NCBI GenBank assembly: GCA_963422415.1
Contig: OY729430.1
Location: forward strand, 1,612,001-1,676,000
Direction: 5' to 3'
Source of the DNA: Bin34 sp963422415
GTDB taxonomy: Bacteria; Chloroflexota; Anaerolineae; Caldilineales; Caldilineaceae
DNA: 64,000 nucleotides
Shown here: positions 45,565 through 54,375 of the stretch, piece by piece
How positions within the stretch are numbered: position 1 is the stretch's first letter
Layout of the letters: each line of letters starts with the position of its first letter
Notes under the pieces: generated by a model
What the model saw: only the letters and a program-made list of their open reading frames with translations
Database searches by the model: none
What the model was told of the DNA's origin: nothing
Program-made: the position numbers and the translations under genes

Positions 45565-47907
45565 CTACCGGTCACAATGCAGCAGACCATGCCAGTTGAC
45601 TCGCAACCAGCGATCCAGCTCCTGAGCCAATTCCACCGTGTCCTGGCCTTCGTTTTGGTGGAACCACCGGGACCATGTGGCGGGACAACGCAATTCGACC
45701 ACGGATTCAATCGCCTGACCGCCGCGCTTTTCAATGCGTTGGCGAAGCAACTGCAGCGCGGCGGCCAATGACCCGCCAGAGGGGTCGGCGCCATGCTGTG
45801 CAGTGGGACGGGGCAAGGACATGGTGTCTCTCAGTCCGCGTTGGGGCACGGTCATTTCCACCTGTGTAGGAAGCCCTCCGTCTTCCGTTGCGGCGACGTT
45901 CAGCCCATAGACGGCCCGGCGGCGCTGCTCCGGGGAAAGAAAGTGAAACACGTCGGACAGATGGCGGGAATAGCGGGCAGGAGGCAGATCTTGCGCCCGT
46001 ACCCGCGGCCCATATCGGCTGTTCTCCAACCGCGTGTCCAACACGGTCACCACGCCCTGGTCGTCTATGCGCCGGATAAGGCGGCCAAATCCCTGCTTCA
46101 AGCTCAGAGCCATGTGCGGCAGCATGTAGCTGACAAAGGGACCGGGATCTTGGGAATCCCTTTCCTCGTCCATCAATCTCATGCGTTGCTTGTGAATCGG
46201 ATCGTGGGGGTTGGGAAAGGGCAACTTGTCCAATACCACGGAAGTCAGGGATTCACCTGGCACATCGATTCCTTCCCAGAAGGAACGGGTGGCACACAGG
46301 ACACTGTACGGCGTGGACTGAAACCATTCCAGCAACTCCCGTCGCGGCACCTCCTCGCCTTGGGAACGAATGGGCCAAATCACACTCTGATTTCGTGCGT
46401 TCAAGATGTCAAAGACAATGTTGAGACCCTTCCAACTGGTGAACAGACACAACGTGTTGCCGTTGGTGATTTCCAGGAGATCTCGAATCTGCGCGGCAGC
46501 GGCCTCGTAGTATATCTCGGGGCATTGGAAATCGTAGCGTGGCATTTGGGGCTGAAACAGCAACGCTTGGCTGCCGTAATCGAAGACATGGGGCAGCTTG
46601 CTTTCGTGGAGTCCCGTCGACGGAATCCCGCATTGGCGTTTGAAATGATCGAAATTGCCGTTGGTCGTCAAGGTAGCGCTGGTACAGATCACGGATCTGT
46701 CTTCCGCCTCGAACAGCAATGTGCGCAGGAGCGAGGCCGGCCGCAACGGGGCCCGGTGGAAATCCACGCCGCGGCGGCGCAGGACTTGCTTGTACCGGAC
46801 GTACTCCGGATCGTCCACGGCCATGCGTTGATAGTCGCCGCTCAGAGTCTTCAAGGCCTGACATGCAGTCTGGCGCTCCGCCTCTGCCTCCGCCTGCCGG
46901 TCCGGCGTCAGGGCGGTCGGTATGGGCTGGGCTTCCATCCAGTCGGCCGCGTCTTCCAGCCGGCTGCCCATTTCTGCGAATCCCTCGAGCAGACCTGGTA
47001 TCGGTTCATCCGGGGACACTTCCGTGGCGAGGGCGGCAAACAGGGCCTGATTGTGAGGTTCCAACTCGGAAATCCGGCTTCCCAAGCCCGCCTGGAATGC
47101 CTTGCCTTCCAGCAGCGCGCGCAAACTGCCACTGTTGATGGTGGTTTGAAAGACCAGCGTGGCTGCGTTTTCCAAGTTGTGTGCCTCGTCCACGATATAC
47201 ACGTCGGCGGTAGGCAGCAGGTCCTCGTGCTGCGGCTTGAGGCTATACAGCAACAGGTGATGGTTGGTAATGATCAGCTGGGACTGCGACGCTTCGTGTC
47301 GCATCCGATCCACATAGCAATGGGTGTGCGCAAAGCGGCAGTTGGTGGAAAGGCAGTCGTGGGGGAAGCTGACAAGCTCTCTGGCCATGTCGCGCGGCAA
47401 GGGATTGCCCAAGTATTCAATGTCGCCGGCGAAACTTGGCTCCTCCAGTCCCAGCGTGATTTCCTCGATCACCGGCAACGGCGTCTTGGGGGAATCCTGC
47501 GGGGCATCCTTGAACTCCTGGATGTAGTTGAACCATTTGTAATGACAGACATAGTTGCTGCGGCCCTTGGCCACGGTGTATTGGGCGTTCAGACCCAGCA
47601 TGCGCAGGAGTTCCGGCACGTCCTTGTCCGCAAGTTGGTTCTGCAGGCTTTTGTTGGCAGTGGCCACAATGACCTGCTTGCCACTCAGAAGGGCGGGAAT
47701 CAAATAGGCGAAGGACTTGCCCAACCCTGTTGGGGCTTCGACGATGGCATGTTGTTGCTGGGCAATGGCGCGCTCCACGGAGCGCGCCATCTCCTGTTGC
47801 CCGGGACGCGGCTGATATCCTGCAAGGGACCGGGCCAACGGTCCTTGCAGACCGAAAATGACGCCCAAGCTGGACGAGGGGGACTTGGCCCCATTCTCGG
47901 CTACCAT
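45565..47907 (-). CDS. dinG: DinG-like ATP-dependent helicase
   Basis: A superfamily 2 Fe-S helicase of 780 residues that unwinds DNA and R-loops 5' to 3'. Walker A is EAPTGLGKS (57-65) and the DEAH box is DEAHNLE (240-246). Four cysteines at 121, 185, 190 and 197 match the XPD/DinG Fe-S cluster. Later motifs are ATRSFWEGIDVPGESLTSVV and QGFGRLIRR. About 90 residues after the helicase core (RDTMSLPRPTAQHGADPSGG onwards) form an extra tail with no recognised domain. I chose ATG 47907; it has GGAGGG upstream. It lies between a LysM protein and the amylase on the same strand. Confidence 0.88.
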   Translation of the reverse strand: MVAENGAKSPSSSLGVIFGLQGPLARSLAGYQPRPGQQEMARSVERAIAQQQHAIVEAPTGLGKSFAYLIPALLSGKQVIVATANKSLQNQLADKDVPELLRMLGLNAQYTVAKGRSNYVCHYKWFNYIQEFKDAPQDSPKTPLPVIEEITLGLEEPSFAGDIEYLGNPLPRDMARELVSFPHDCLSTNCRFAHTHCYVDRMRHEASQSQLIITNHHLLLYSLKPQHEDLLPTADVYIVDEAHNLENAATLVFQTTINSGSLRALLEGKAFQAGLGSRISELEPHNQALFAALATEVSPDEPIPGLLEGFAEMGSRLEDAADWMEAQPIPTALTPDRQAEAEAERQTACQALKTLSGDYQRMAVDDPEYVRYKQVLRRRGVDFHRAPLRPASLLRTLLFEAEDRSVICTSATLTTNGNFDHFKRQCGIPSTGLHESKLPHVFDYGSQALLFQPQMPRYDFQCPEIYYEAAAAQIRDLLEITNGNTLCLFTSWKGLNIVFDILNARNQSVIWPIRSQGEEVPRRELLEWFQSTPYSVLCATRSFWEGIDVPGESLTSVVLDKLPFPNPHDPIHKQRMRLMDEERDSQDPGPFVSYMLPHMALSLKQGFGRLIRRIDDQGVVTVLDTRLENSRYGPRVRAQDLPPARYSRHLSDVFHFLSPEQRRRAVYGLNVAATEDGGLPTQVEMTVPQRGLRDTMSLPRPTAQHGADPSGGSLAAALQLLRQRIEKRGGQAIESVVELRCPATWSRWFHQNEGQDTVELAQELDRWLRVNWHGLLHCDR

Positions 47908-47941
47908 GGCCCATGGCCCTCCGCCGACATGGGCACAGGCT

Positions 47942-49165
47942 CTATGGCTGCACCAAGTCCAGGAAGTGAATGATGCCGTCGACCGGCTCCGACGTGGACG
48001 CGCTGATGCGAGCATCGCCTACCCTGAGGGCACCGTCGCTGTCCGCCGTAATGGGCCAGACCTTTCCGTCCAGGGAAGTGATCGATTCGAGCATTCCCAG
48101 ATCCTGATAGGAAAATTCGCCGGCCACTACATAGGAGCGCAGCGTGCGGTCCAACGTGTCCTCGTCAATGAACAGCCCCTGAATCAGCTCTGTCGCGGTG
48201 CCAACCCACGCGGAATCACTGGGCAGGAACAAGGTATAGGGCCCGTTGGTGCTCAGTACCTGGGGCACCGTCGTCTGCACCAAGAGGTAGGCACAAATCT
48301 CCAGCCTTGAATCCAGTTCAATGTATCGGTTCAGGTTCAACTCCTTGTCGTCCTCTACCGGCAAAAGGGTCAGAGGAGGTTCAGGCGTCAGCTCCACCAA
48401 AGGCGTGGGAGTAGAGGCGGTTTCGATCGCCTCCTCGGACGGGACGGGGGGCACTGGAGGTGTGGCGTCCTCGTCCACAGGCGATGCAGCAACCTCCACA
48501 TCCGGGACAGGCGGCAGGAACATGAGGGGAGAGCCAAAGAGCAATTCGTCCAGAACGGGGGTGAAGATGCGGAGGCCGACTTCCAAGGTCGAGCAGTCGG
48601 GCAACAGGTTGTACGCGCACAGGCGTCCCGACAGCGTTTCGTTGTTATAGACCTCTTGCGCAATGGCCTCCAGTGTGTCATCCGCCACAATGGTGCGCAG
48701 ACTTTCTCGCTTTTCTTCCGGGACCGCAGACAGAGCCGGATCCGGATCAATTGGATCCGGGGTCGGCGTGGCCTGCGGCTCAATCGCCGCGGGCACAGGC
48801 GTCGGGTCTGCGACCGGCGTCTCCTCCAGGGTGCCGGTGGGTTCGGGGAGGACGGGAAGCTTGCCCAAGTCATCCAGCAACGGAATGACCAGTTGGTCTC
48901 CTACTTGCAGGATATGGCAGTCATCAAGTTCGTTGAAGGTACAAAGCGGTTCGTAGTATTCTCCGACACCGTAGGCTGCAATCGCGATGCTGGCCAAGGT
49001 GTCTCCATACTGTACGGTGTATGTGGCGCCTGCGGTGGCGACGGTCTCCCGCTCGGTCTGGGCCTCGGTCTGGGCATACGCCGCAAAGGCATAAAACAGG
49101 GAGAGCAGAATGATAAGCAATATGACACGGACGGCAAGGGGCCAACGCAGAGACTTGGTTTTCAT
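47942..49165 (-). CDS. Secreted LysM and fasciclin (FAS1) domain protein
   Basis: A secreted cell-envelope protein of 407 residues. A signal peptide (VRVILLIILLSLFYAFAAYA) is followed by a LysM motif (TYTVQYGDTLASIAIAAYGV, with NELDDCHILQVGDQLVIP). After a Pro/Thr-rich linker comes a second, weaker LysM (LRTIVADDTLEAIAQEVYNN). The C-terminal 120 residues form a FAS1 domain (LLVQTTVPQVLSTNGPYTLF, ending VDGIIHFLDLV). It probably attaches to glycan or peptidoglycan and mediates adhesion. It heads the dinG-amylase run; a 34-bp gap precedes dinG. Tandem 21-bp repeats with -10-like boxes lie about 140 bp upstream. Confidence 0.85.
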   Translation of the reverse strand: MKTKSLRWPLAVRVILLIILLSLFYAFAAYAQTEAQTERETVATAGATYTVQYGDTLASIAIAAYGVGEYYEPLCTFNELDDCHILQVGDQLVIPLLDDLGKLPVLPEPTGTLEETPVADPTPVPAAIEPQATPTPDPIDPDPALSAVPEEKRESLRTIVADDTLEAIAQEVYNNETLSGRLCAYNLLPDCSTLEVGLRIFTPVLDELLFGSPLMFLPPVPDVEVAASPVDEDATPPVPPVPSEEAIETASTPTPLVELTPEPPLTLLPVEDDKELNLNRYIELDSRLEICAYLLVQTTVPQVLSTNGPYTLFLPSDSAWVGTATELIQGLFIDEDTLDRTLRSYVVAGEFSYQDLGMLESITSLDGKVWPITADSDGALRVGDARISASTSEPVDGIIHFLDLVQP

Positions 49166-49302
49166 GTGCCTAACTGGGGATTAGATCTCTGTCGGCAATG
49201 GTAGCCGTATACCGCCGAAACTCGAAATTGGCTGGTGCAGAGTCGTTGCGTCTGAAAAACCATGCTCTGTTTCCGTGCATAGGCCACGGAAATCCACTGC
49301 CC

Positions 49303-49344
49303 CAATATAGCAAACGAAAGGGACAATATAACAAACGCAAGGAA
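49303..49344 (-). repeat. Tandem 21-bp repeat with -10-like boxes
   Basis: Two adjacent 21-bp units (49303-49323 and 49324-49344) are identical at 18 positions. Read on the minus strand, each contains TTTGYTATATTG, and one has an extended -10-like TGCTATATT. They may be duplicated promoters of the LysM-FAS1 gene. Confidence 0.5.
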
Positions 49345-49416
49345 CCAAGGGGGAAATCAGGACGGCCCAAAAGATCGTATGCTTCAAGTTCTGGCTCTGG
49401 ATACGGAAAAAAGGAG

Positions 49417-49490
49417 AGGCGACGGCCGGATTCGAACCGGCGAATGGAGGTTTTGCAGACCTCTGCCTTAAACCACTTGGCTACGTCGCC
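49417..49490 (-). tRNA. tRNA-Cys (GCA)
   Basis: The minus strand folds as a tRNA: acceptor arms GGCGACG and CGTCGCC pair over 7 bp. The anticodon arm has loop CTGCAAA with anticodon GCA, which reads Cys codons. The T arm GCCGGTTCGAATCCGGC is perfect, and the discriminator is U, as usual for tRNA-Cys. The CCA end is not encoded. A short T-run follows (minus strand, 49412-49407). Confidence 0.96.
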
Positions 49491-49757
49491 CTGGCGTGGA
49501 TGGGACGCGGAATCACGATCCCGCCGATCCAGCTCTGCCATTATGCCATCAAAGTCCTCGGTTGAGTCAACGAAATCCTATCCCCTGTCACGGTTCAATC
49601 CACATTGGTCAGTCCGTCGGCGGGTTGAGCGGGCGCTGGTTGCAAGCGTCTGAATTCACTATGGTTCAGATCGTAGCCGAGATGGTGTGGGGTCCTGTAC
49701 AGTGACACGGACGTTATCGTCCCAAGCCTGGATGTTCCGTCAAGGAGAACGAATTCC

Positions 49758-49881
49758 GCCCCGCAAAATCGCGGGGCCGATGACGGGAGACCGTCCCACT
49801 TTGCCGGAGCCGCCTGCGGGGGCTCCAGGTGGCTGTCCACGGTGGGACATGGGATCGGGGACCTCTGGTTCCGTCCCCGAT
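49758..49881. other. Cluster of three stable hairpins
   Basis: First, GCCCCGC/GCGGGGC (49758-49764 and 49771-49777). Second, GTCCCAC/GTGGGAC (49793-49799 and 49842-49848) encloses GGAGCC/GGCTCC (49806-49811 and 49821-49826). Third, ATCGGGGAC/GTCCCCGAT (49854-49862 and 49873-49881). All stems are perfect. The order suggests a folded RNA or DNA element of unknown function. Confidence 0.5.
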
Positions 49882-49947
49882 TGCGCCGTGTCCCAAACCG
49901 GCTTTGTGCAACGCCTTCCCCTCTGTCCAAGACAGCGCAAGGCTGAT

Positions 49948-49973
49948 TTGGACCTCCGTCCCTATGCTATAAT
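49948..49973 (+). promoter_or_regulatory. Putative promoter of the DUF151 gene
   Basis: TTGGAC (49948-49953) and the extended -10 TGCTATAAT (49965-49973), 14 bp apart, lie about 110 bp upstream of the start at 50085. This matches the arrangement in front of ctaC. Confidence 0.5.
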
Positions 49974-50084
49974 CGCCCGGAATTCGGTCGCAATCCGGCG
50001 TGCCTGCAGCACCCCTGTCGTCGACGCACTGCAAAGTCAAACAAGTGGTGTTGTCCCTCACGCCTGCCGATCAGGAGAGACAGT

Positions 50085-50615
50085 ATGGTCAAGGTCAGAG
50101 TGGAGAGCGTGAGGGTCAGTCTCATGTCTCAGCATCGCATCGCGGTGTTGCAGGAGGATGACGGTGACCGGTACCTGCCAATATGGATCGGATCCTTCGA
50201 GGCCGAAGCCATTGCCATGCGACTGCGCAACGAAAAGGCGCCGCGGCCCCTGACCCACGACCTTGTGCATCTCATGGTGGATGCCCTGAACGGCCTCGCA
50301 CACGTGGTCATCTACAGTCTGGAGAAGGACATATATCTGGCGCGTCTCGTGTTCAACGATTTGGAGGGCGACGAGCGGGAAATGGAATGTCGCCCCAGCG
50401 ATGCCATCGCCATTGCCGTGCGGTGCGAATGTCCCATTTATGTCAGCGAGGAAGTGATGGACGCCGCGGCCAAGGTGCCCGCGGAGGAAGTCCGCCTGGA
50501 TCAGGTGGACGACATGGAGGACGAGACCGGTGATGTCGCCGAGGATGATGGAAGCCTGGATGTCTTCCGCGACGCCTTGGAAGATCTCGATCTGGACAGC
50601 CTGTTCAAACGTTGA
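50085..50615 (+). CDS. Bifunctional nuclease (BFN/DUF151) family protein
   Basis: A 176-residue protein with the BFN (DUF151) domain: MVKVRVESVRVSLMSQHRIA, RYLPIWIGSFEAEAIAMRL, RPLTHDLVHLMVDAL and MECRPSDAIAIAVRCECPIY. Related plant proteins have nuclease activity; the role in bacteria is unclear. The C-terminal 45 residues are strongly acidic (VDDMEDETGDVAEDDGSLDV). AGGAGA precedes the ATG at 50085. It is followed about 120 bp later by the dnaB operon. Confidence 0.87.
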   Translation: MVKVRVESVRVSLMSQHRIAVLQEDDGDRYLPIWIGSFEAEAIAMRLRNEKAPRPLTHDLVHLMVDALNGLAHVVIYSLEKDIYLARLVFNDLEGDEREMECRPSDAIAIAVRCECPIYVSEEVMDAAAKVPAEEVRLDQVDDMEDETGDVAEDDGSLDVFRDALEDLDLDSLFKR

Positions 50616-50733
50616 CCCTGTGCTGCATCCGCAGCCGTACACCTGATCTCATCCTCTGCGCCATCGGGACTGGACTTCCGGCGTTTTCGCGTCTTCGTTG
50701 AGATCAGGTCCATCCAACTCCGATTTTCCGTTC

Positions 50734-52191
50734 ATGGCAGAACCTCCTTTCATCACTGATTCCGAAGAGACCGAAGTCATCATTTCGGAAGTGGAAATGC
50801 ACGGCACAAATGGAGTGGTGGGCGTACGGCCGCCGAATGTAGACCCCGAGCAGGCTTTTCTGGGTGCGCTTCTGCTCAATCCCAAGGCCTACTTGGAGTC
50901 GGAAAAGATGATACGGCCGGAGTACTTCCAGCAGGAATCGCATCAGGTCATCTACAAGGCGATGTCTCGGCTGAATGAAAAGAAGCTGGACATAGACCCT
51001 GTATCTCTCGTGACCGAAATGCAGGGCCACGGGCATCTGGACATATCCGGCGGGGCTCCGTACCTGGATGAATTGACAGAGAAGTGTCCCACTTCGGTCA
51101 ATGCCTTGACCTATGCCCACCTTGTGGAGCGCAAGGCACTGTTGCGCCAGCTGGTGGTGGCGGCCGAATCCATTCGGCAGATGGCCACGGAAGGCAAGCT
51201 CCATCTCAATGAAATTCTGGACAAGGCCGAACAGCGGATTTTCCGGATTGGCCAAGTCAGGGTGGACAACGATCTGACTCCCATTCAGGACATCATGGTC
51301 AACGTGGTGGATCAGATGAGGGAAAATCGGGAAAACCAGAAGACCACCCGCGGCTTACCGACCGGATTCGCACAGTTGGACCGGTTGTTGGGAGGGCTGA
51401 ACAAGAGCGATCTGTTGGTGCTGGCGGCCCGCCCGGGCATGGGCAAAAGCAGCTTTGCCCTGACCATGGCCTTGCATGTCGCCGCACGGTTGGAGTCCAA
51501 GGTGGGCGTCTTCAGTCTGGAGATGGGCAAGGATCAGGTCGCGCAGCGTCTGCTGGCCATGGAGAGCAACCTGAATCTGCATCAACTGCGGATCGGAGAG
51601 CTGGGGAATTCCCAGTGGGATCTCCTGGAAGTCGCGTCGGAACGCGTATCAGGATCCAAGTTGTACGTGGACGACACTCCGGGTTCTTCGGTCTCCGACA
51701 TTCGGGGCAAGTCCCGCCGTCTACATGCCAAGGTCAATCTGGATCTCTTGGTAGTGGACTACATGCAGCTCATGTCCGGATCGGACAGTGGAGGCAACGG
51801 GCGTTATGGCGAGAACCGCCAGCAGGAAATCACCTATATCAGCAGCTCGCTCAAGAATCTGGCCCGTGAGTTGGACATCCCGGTGATAGCCCTGTCGCAG
51901 CTCAGCCGCGCGGTGGAGTCCCGGCAGGACAAGCGTCCCATGCTGCAGGACTTGCGGGAGAGCGGCAGTATCGAGCAGGATGCCGACGTCGTCATGTTCC
52001 TCTATCGGGATGACTACTACGATGAAGAAGCGCTGGACCAAGGCTTGGCCGAGCTGATTGTGGCCAAGCACCGCAACGGCGCCTTGGGCAAAGTCAAGTT
52101 CCGCTTCAAGAAGGAGACCACATCTTTCGCGGAGTTGCCGGAGCAGGCGTATGGCGACTATCAGGAGGAGGGAATGGAGTACGCGGCATGA
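50734..52191 (+). CDS. dnaB: Replicative DNA helicase DnaB
   Basis: DnaB is the hexameric helicase that opens the replication fork. The 485-residue protein has the N-terminal helical domain (NVDPEQAFLGALLLNPKAYL), a linker, and the RecA-like domain with Walker A ARPGMGKSS, Walker B DLLVVDYMQLM and ALSQLSRAVESR with the DLRESGSIEQDADVVMFLYR region. The start at 50734 (MAEPPFITD) is my choice; a TTG at 50698 is upstream. Its stop overlaps the start of the DnaD-domain gene as ATGA, so helicase and loader genes are coupled. Confidence 0.95.
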   Translation: MAEPPFITDSEETEVIISEVEMHGTNGVVGVRPPNVDPEQAFLGALLLNPKAYLESEKMIRPEYFQQESHQVIYKAMSRLNEKKLDIDPVSLVTEMQGHGHLDISGGAPYLDELTEKCPTSVNALTYAHLVERKALLRQLVVAAESIRQMATEGKLHLNEILDKAEQRIFRIGQVRVDNDLTPIQDIMVNVVDQMRENRENQKTTRGLPTGFAQLDRLLGGLNKSDLLVLAARPGMGKSSFALTMALHVAARLESKVGVFSLEMGKDQVAQRLLAMESNLNLHQLRIGELGNSQWDLLEVASERVSGSKLYVDDTPGSSVSDIRGKSRRLHAKVNLDLLVVDYMQLMSGSDSGGNGRYGENRQQEITYISSSLKNLARELDIPVIALSQLSRAVESRQDKRPMLQDLRESGSIEQDADVVMFLYRDDYYDEEALDQGLAELIVAKHRNGALGKVKFRFKKETTSFAELPEQAYGDYQEEGMEYAA

Positions 52192-52829
52192 AGCTGACCG
52201 GATTTTCAGGGTTTCCAGTGGGAGAGATGCGCTCTATCCTGATGCCCCGGCTCTTTTATACTGACCTTCTGCCCAAGATTGATGACTTGGCCGAGCTCAA
52301 GCTGACCCTATACATGTTTTTCCTGCTGCAAACCGAAAAGCTTCCCGGCCCTTGGATCTTGGACGATCGGCTGCGGCAGGATCCAACTCTGTTGAGCATG
52401 GTGGCAGACACTTCGGATTTGCATGATCCCGACGCCTTGCTGGACGCCGCCTTGGAACGAGCCCTCATTCGCAACACATTGCTGCCCCTGGAGATTCAGG
52501 TGGCGGAGACAGCCCAGACACAGAAGGCCTATGCCTTGAACACCGAGAACGGGCGCAAGGCCCAGCGGCAGACACAGAGCATCATGCCCGAAGAGGTCGA
52601 CCCTGTTCCGCCCCCCTCGGACCAGTCCCTGCCCTTCAGGTATTACCAGCAGAATTTTGGCTTGCTGACCCCCTTGGTCGCGGACCACATTCGCGATTTG
52701 GAGATGGAGTATTCGATCGACTGGATCTGCGAAGCCATGGAGATTGCGATACGGCACAATGCCCGCTCCTTGCGCTATGTAGACGCAGTCTTGGCGCGGT
52801 GGACGCAAGAGAGACGTAGCGATGAGTAG
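52188..52829 (+). CDS. DnaD-domain replication protein
   Basis: A 213-residue protein whose C-terminal 65 residues form a DnaD/DnaB2-type domain: YYQQNFGLLTPLVADHIRDL, WICEAMEIAIRHNARSLRYV and AVLARW. Proteins with this domain help load the replicative helicase in Firmicutes and related groups. The N-terminal part (LFYTDLLPKIDDLAELKLTL) is probably a winged-helix-like region. It overlaps dnaB by 4 nt and the loader gene by 8 nt, so all three act together. Confidence 0.83.
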   Translation: MKLTGFSGFPVGEMRSILMPRLFYTDLLPKIDDLAELKLTLYMFFLLQTEKLPGPWILDDRLRQDPTLLSMVADTSDLHDPDALLDAALERALIRNTLLPLEIQVAETAQTQKAYALNTENGRKAQRQTQSIMPEEVDPVPPPSDQSLPFRYYQQNFGLLTPLVADHIRDLEMEYSIDWICEAMEIAIRHNARSLRYVDAVLARWTQERRSDE

Positions 52830-54309
52830 CGGTAGCCCCAAGGCCATGTCACTCAGAGGGACCAAAGGCCGCGCGCGCGGGGCAACGCCGAGTGCAGGTG
52901 TGCCGCAGCGGTGGGTCCCCGCCCTGCAGGACGACCTGTCGGTGCCAGGGGAGGCCGCGTGCCCCCGTTGTGGGGGCATGGGGTTCTACCAACGCAACGT
53001 GCCGCCAAGCCACAAGCATTTCGGCGAGGCGTTTCCCTGTGAATGCACGCTGCTGCACCGGCAGGCGCGGCACATGCGCAAGCTGGGGGAATACTCCCAG
53101 CTGAAAGCCTTGGCTTCCAAGGAATTTGTGACTTTCGTGACGGATCCGCCGCAGTATGACGAAAAGAGCTGCGAAAACCTGCGGACCGCCTATCAGCACA
53201 GTCTGGACTTTGCCCGCAACCCTCAGGGCTGGCTGTTTCTGCAAGGCCGTCACGGGTGTGGCAAAACGCACTTGGCCGCGGCGATTTCCCACGTCTTGCT
53301 GCAGAAGGGCACTCCGGTTCTGTTCAAGCCGGTACCAGACCTGTTGGACCTGTTGCGATCCAGCTACAACCCGGACACCGAAGTGTCATTCGACCGTATT
53401 TTCAGCCTGATCCGGGATGTATCCGTATTGGTGCTGGACGACATGGGAGCCCAGGCGTCCACCCAGTGGGCCAAGGAGAAGCTGTATCAGCTTCTCAATC
53501 GGCGCTATGTGGAGCAGCAGCCTACGGTGTTTACCTCCAACCTCGCGGTCTGGGACTTCGAGGCGCGGCTGCAAAGTCGACTCTCGGATGCCCGGGTAGT
53601 CTCCCACGTGGTCATCGATGCCCCGGATTATCGGAGCCAGTTCGGAGTGGTGGAGCAGAATCTGGCGGGACCCTTGTCCCGCATTGACACGGCCTATCTG
53701 CATCGAGATCGGAGTTTTCAGAATTTCGATGTCCACAGTGGCAGCAAGGAGGACAACCAGTTGCTCCAGAACGCCCTGAACGAGGCCTTGCAGTTTTCGG
53801 AGCAGCCCCTTAGCTGGCTGGTGCTGAACGGACCGCATGGCTGTGGGAAGACTCACTTGGCCGCGGCCATAGCCAACACCTGGATCGAACAGCGAAAGTC
53901 GGTCCTGTTTCTGGAATTCACGGATTTGGAGGACTTTGTACGGGAGGCGGTGCAGTCCAACTATCGCGGTCAGAACGATCAGGCCCAATCCCTGCCGGAT
54001 CTCTTCGAGGTCTTGAAAAACATATCTCACTTGGTCATTGACGGGTATGCCTACCGGACGCCGAAGGTGGAGTACACCTCATCGGAACGAGGCTCCTGGG
54101 TGCGCCGCAAGATCAAGAACCTGCTGGATCACCGGTATTACGCCATGAATCCGACGGTGGTGACGATGTGCGTCCAAGACAATGAAATCGAGGACTGGCT
54201 GTTGTCACGCACGTCCCAGGAATATCAGCGACGTGCCATCAAAGTCACGGTCAAGTCGTTTGATCCGAGCAAGGTCGGACGGCGCAGAAACACCACCTCG
54301 TCGTACTAG
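52822..54309 (+). CDS. Helicase loader with tandem AAA+ modules (DnaC/DnaI-like)
   Basis: A DnaC/IstB-type loader of 495 residues, about twice the usual length. An N-terminal zinc-finger-like set (Cys47, 50, 73, 75) is followed by two AAA+ modules. Module 1 has Walker A GRHGCGKT (142-149), Walker B VLVLDD (202-207), sensor TSN (238-240) and a possible arginine finger near 250-258. Module 2 has Walker A GPHGCGKT (337-344), but Walker B is HLVIDGY with the second acid missing. It probably delivers DnaB to DNA using the first module, with the second perhaps regulatory. It follows dnaB and the DnaD gene with short overlaps. Confidence 0.85.
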   Translation: MSSGSPKAMSLRGTKGRARGATPSAGVPQRWVPALQDDLSVPGEAACPRCGGMGFYQRNVPPSHKHFGEAFPCECTLLHRQARHMRKLGEYSQLKALASKEFVTFVTDPPQYDEKSCENLRTAYQHSLDFARNPQGWLFLQGRHGCGKTHLAAAISHVLLQKGTPVLFKPVPDLLDLLRSSYNPDTEVSFDRIFSLIRDVSVLVLDDMGAQASTQWAKEKLYQLLNRRYVEQQPTVFTSNLAVWDFEARLQSRLSDARVVSHVVIDAPDYRSQFGVVEQNLAGPLSRIDTAYLHRDRSFQNFDVHSGSKEDNQLLQNALNEALQFSEQPLSWLVLNGPHGCGKTHLAAAIANTWIEQRKSVLFLEFTDLEDFVREAVQSNYRGQNDQAQSLPDLFEVLKNISHLVIDGYAYRTPKVEYTSSERGSWVRRKIKNLLDHRYYAMNPTVVTMCVQDNEIEDWLLSRTSQEYQRRAIKVTVKSFDPSKVGRRRNTTSSY

Positions 54310-54375
54310 AATTTGACTGCCAAGTGGCCCTTGAGACTTGGATGGTGCACGCCGAACGCGGGATCGTAGCGACTG

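Larger units (their letters stand above)
49491..50084. other. Non-coding region with hairpin cluster and promoter
   Basis: No convincing gene lies between tRNA-Cys and the DUF151 gene. It holds a cluster of three hairpins (49758-49881) and a promoter (49948-49973), described separately. Short open frames here overlap the structured DNA and show no homology. Confidence 0.6.

Noticed and set aside
45793..47973. Long open frame of 726 codons on the plus strand
   Set aside because: It is antisense to dinG, whose Walker A, DEAH and Fe-S motifs are clear. The antisense protein has no recognisable domain and an odd composition.
49198..49653. Plus-strand frame across the tRNA region
   Set aside because: It overlaps tRNA-Cys on the opposite strand and shows no homology.
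52822..54309. Fusion of two separate loader genes by assembly error
   Set aside because: The frame is continuous, the two modules differ in sequence, and the linker between them is of natural length.
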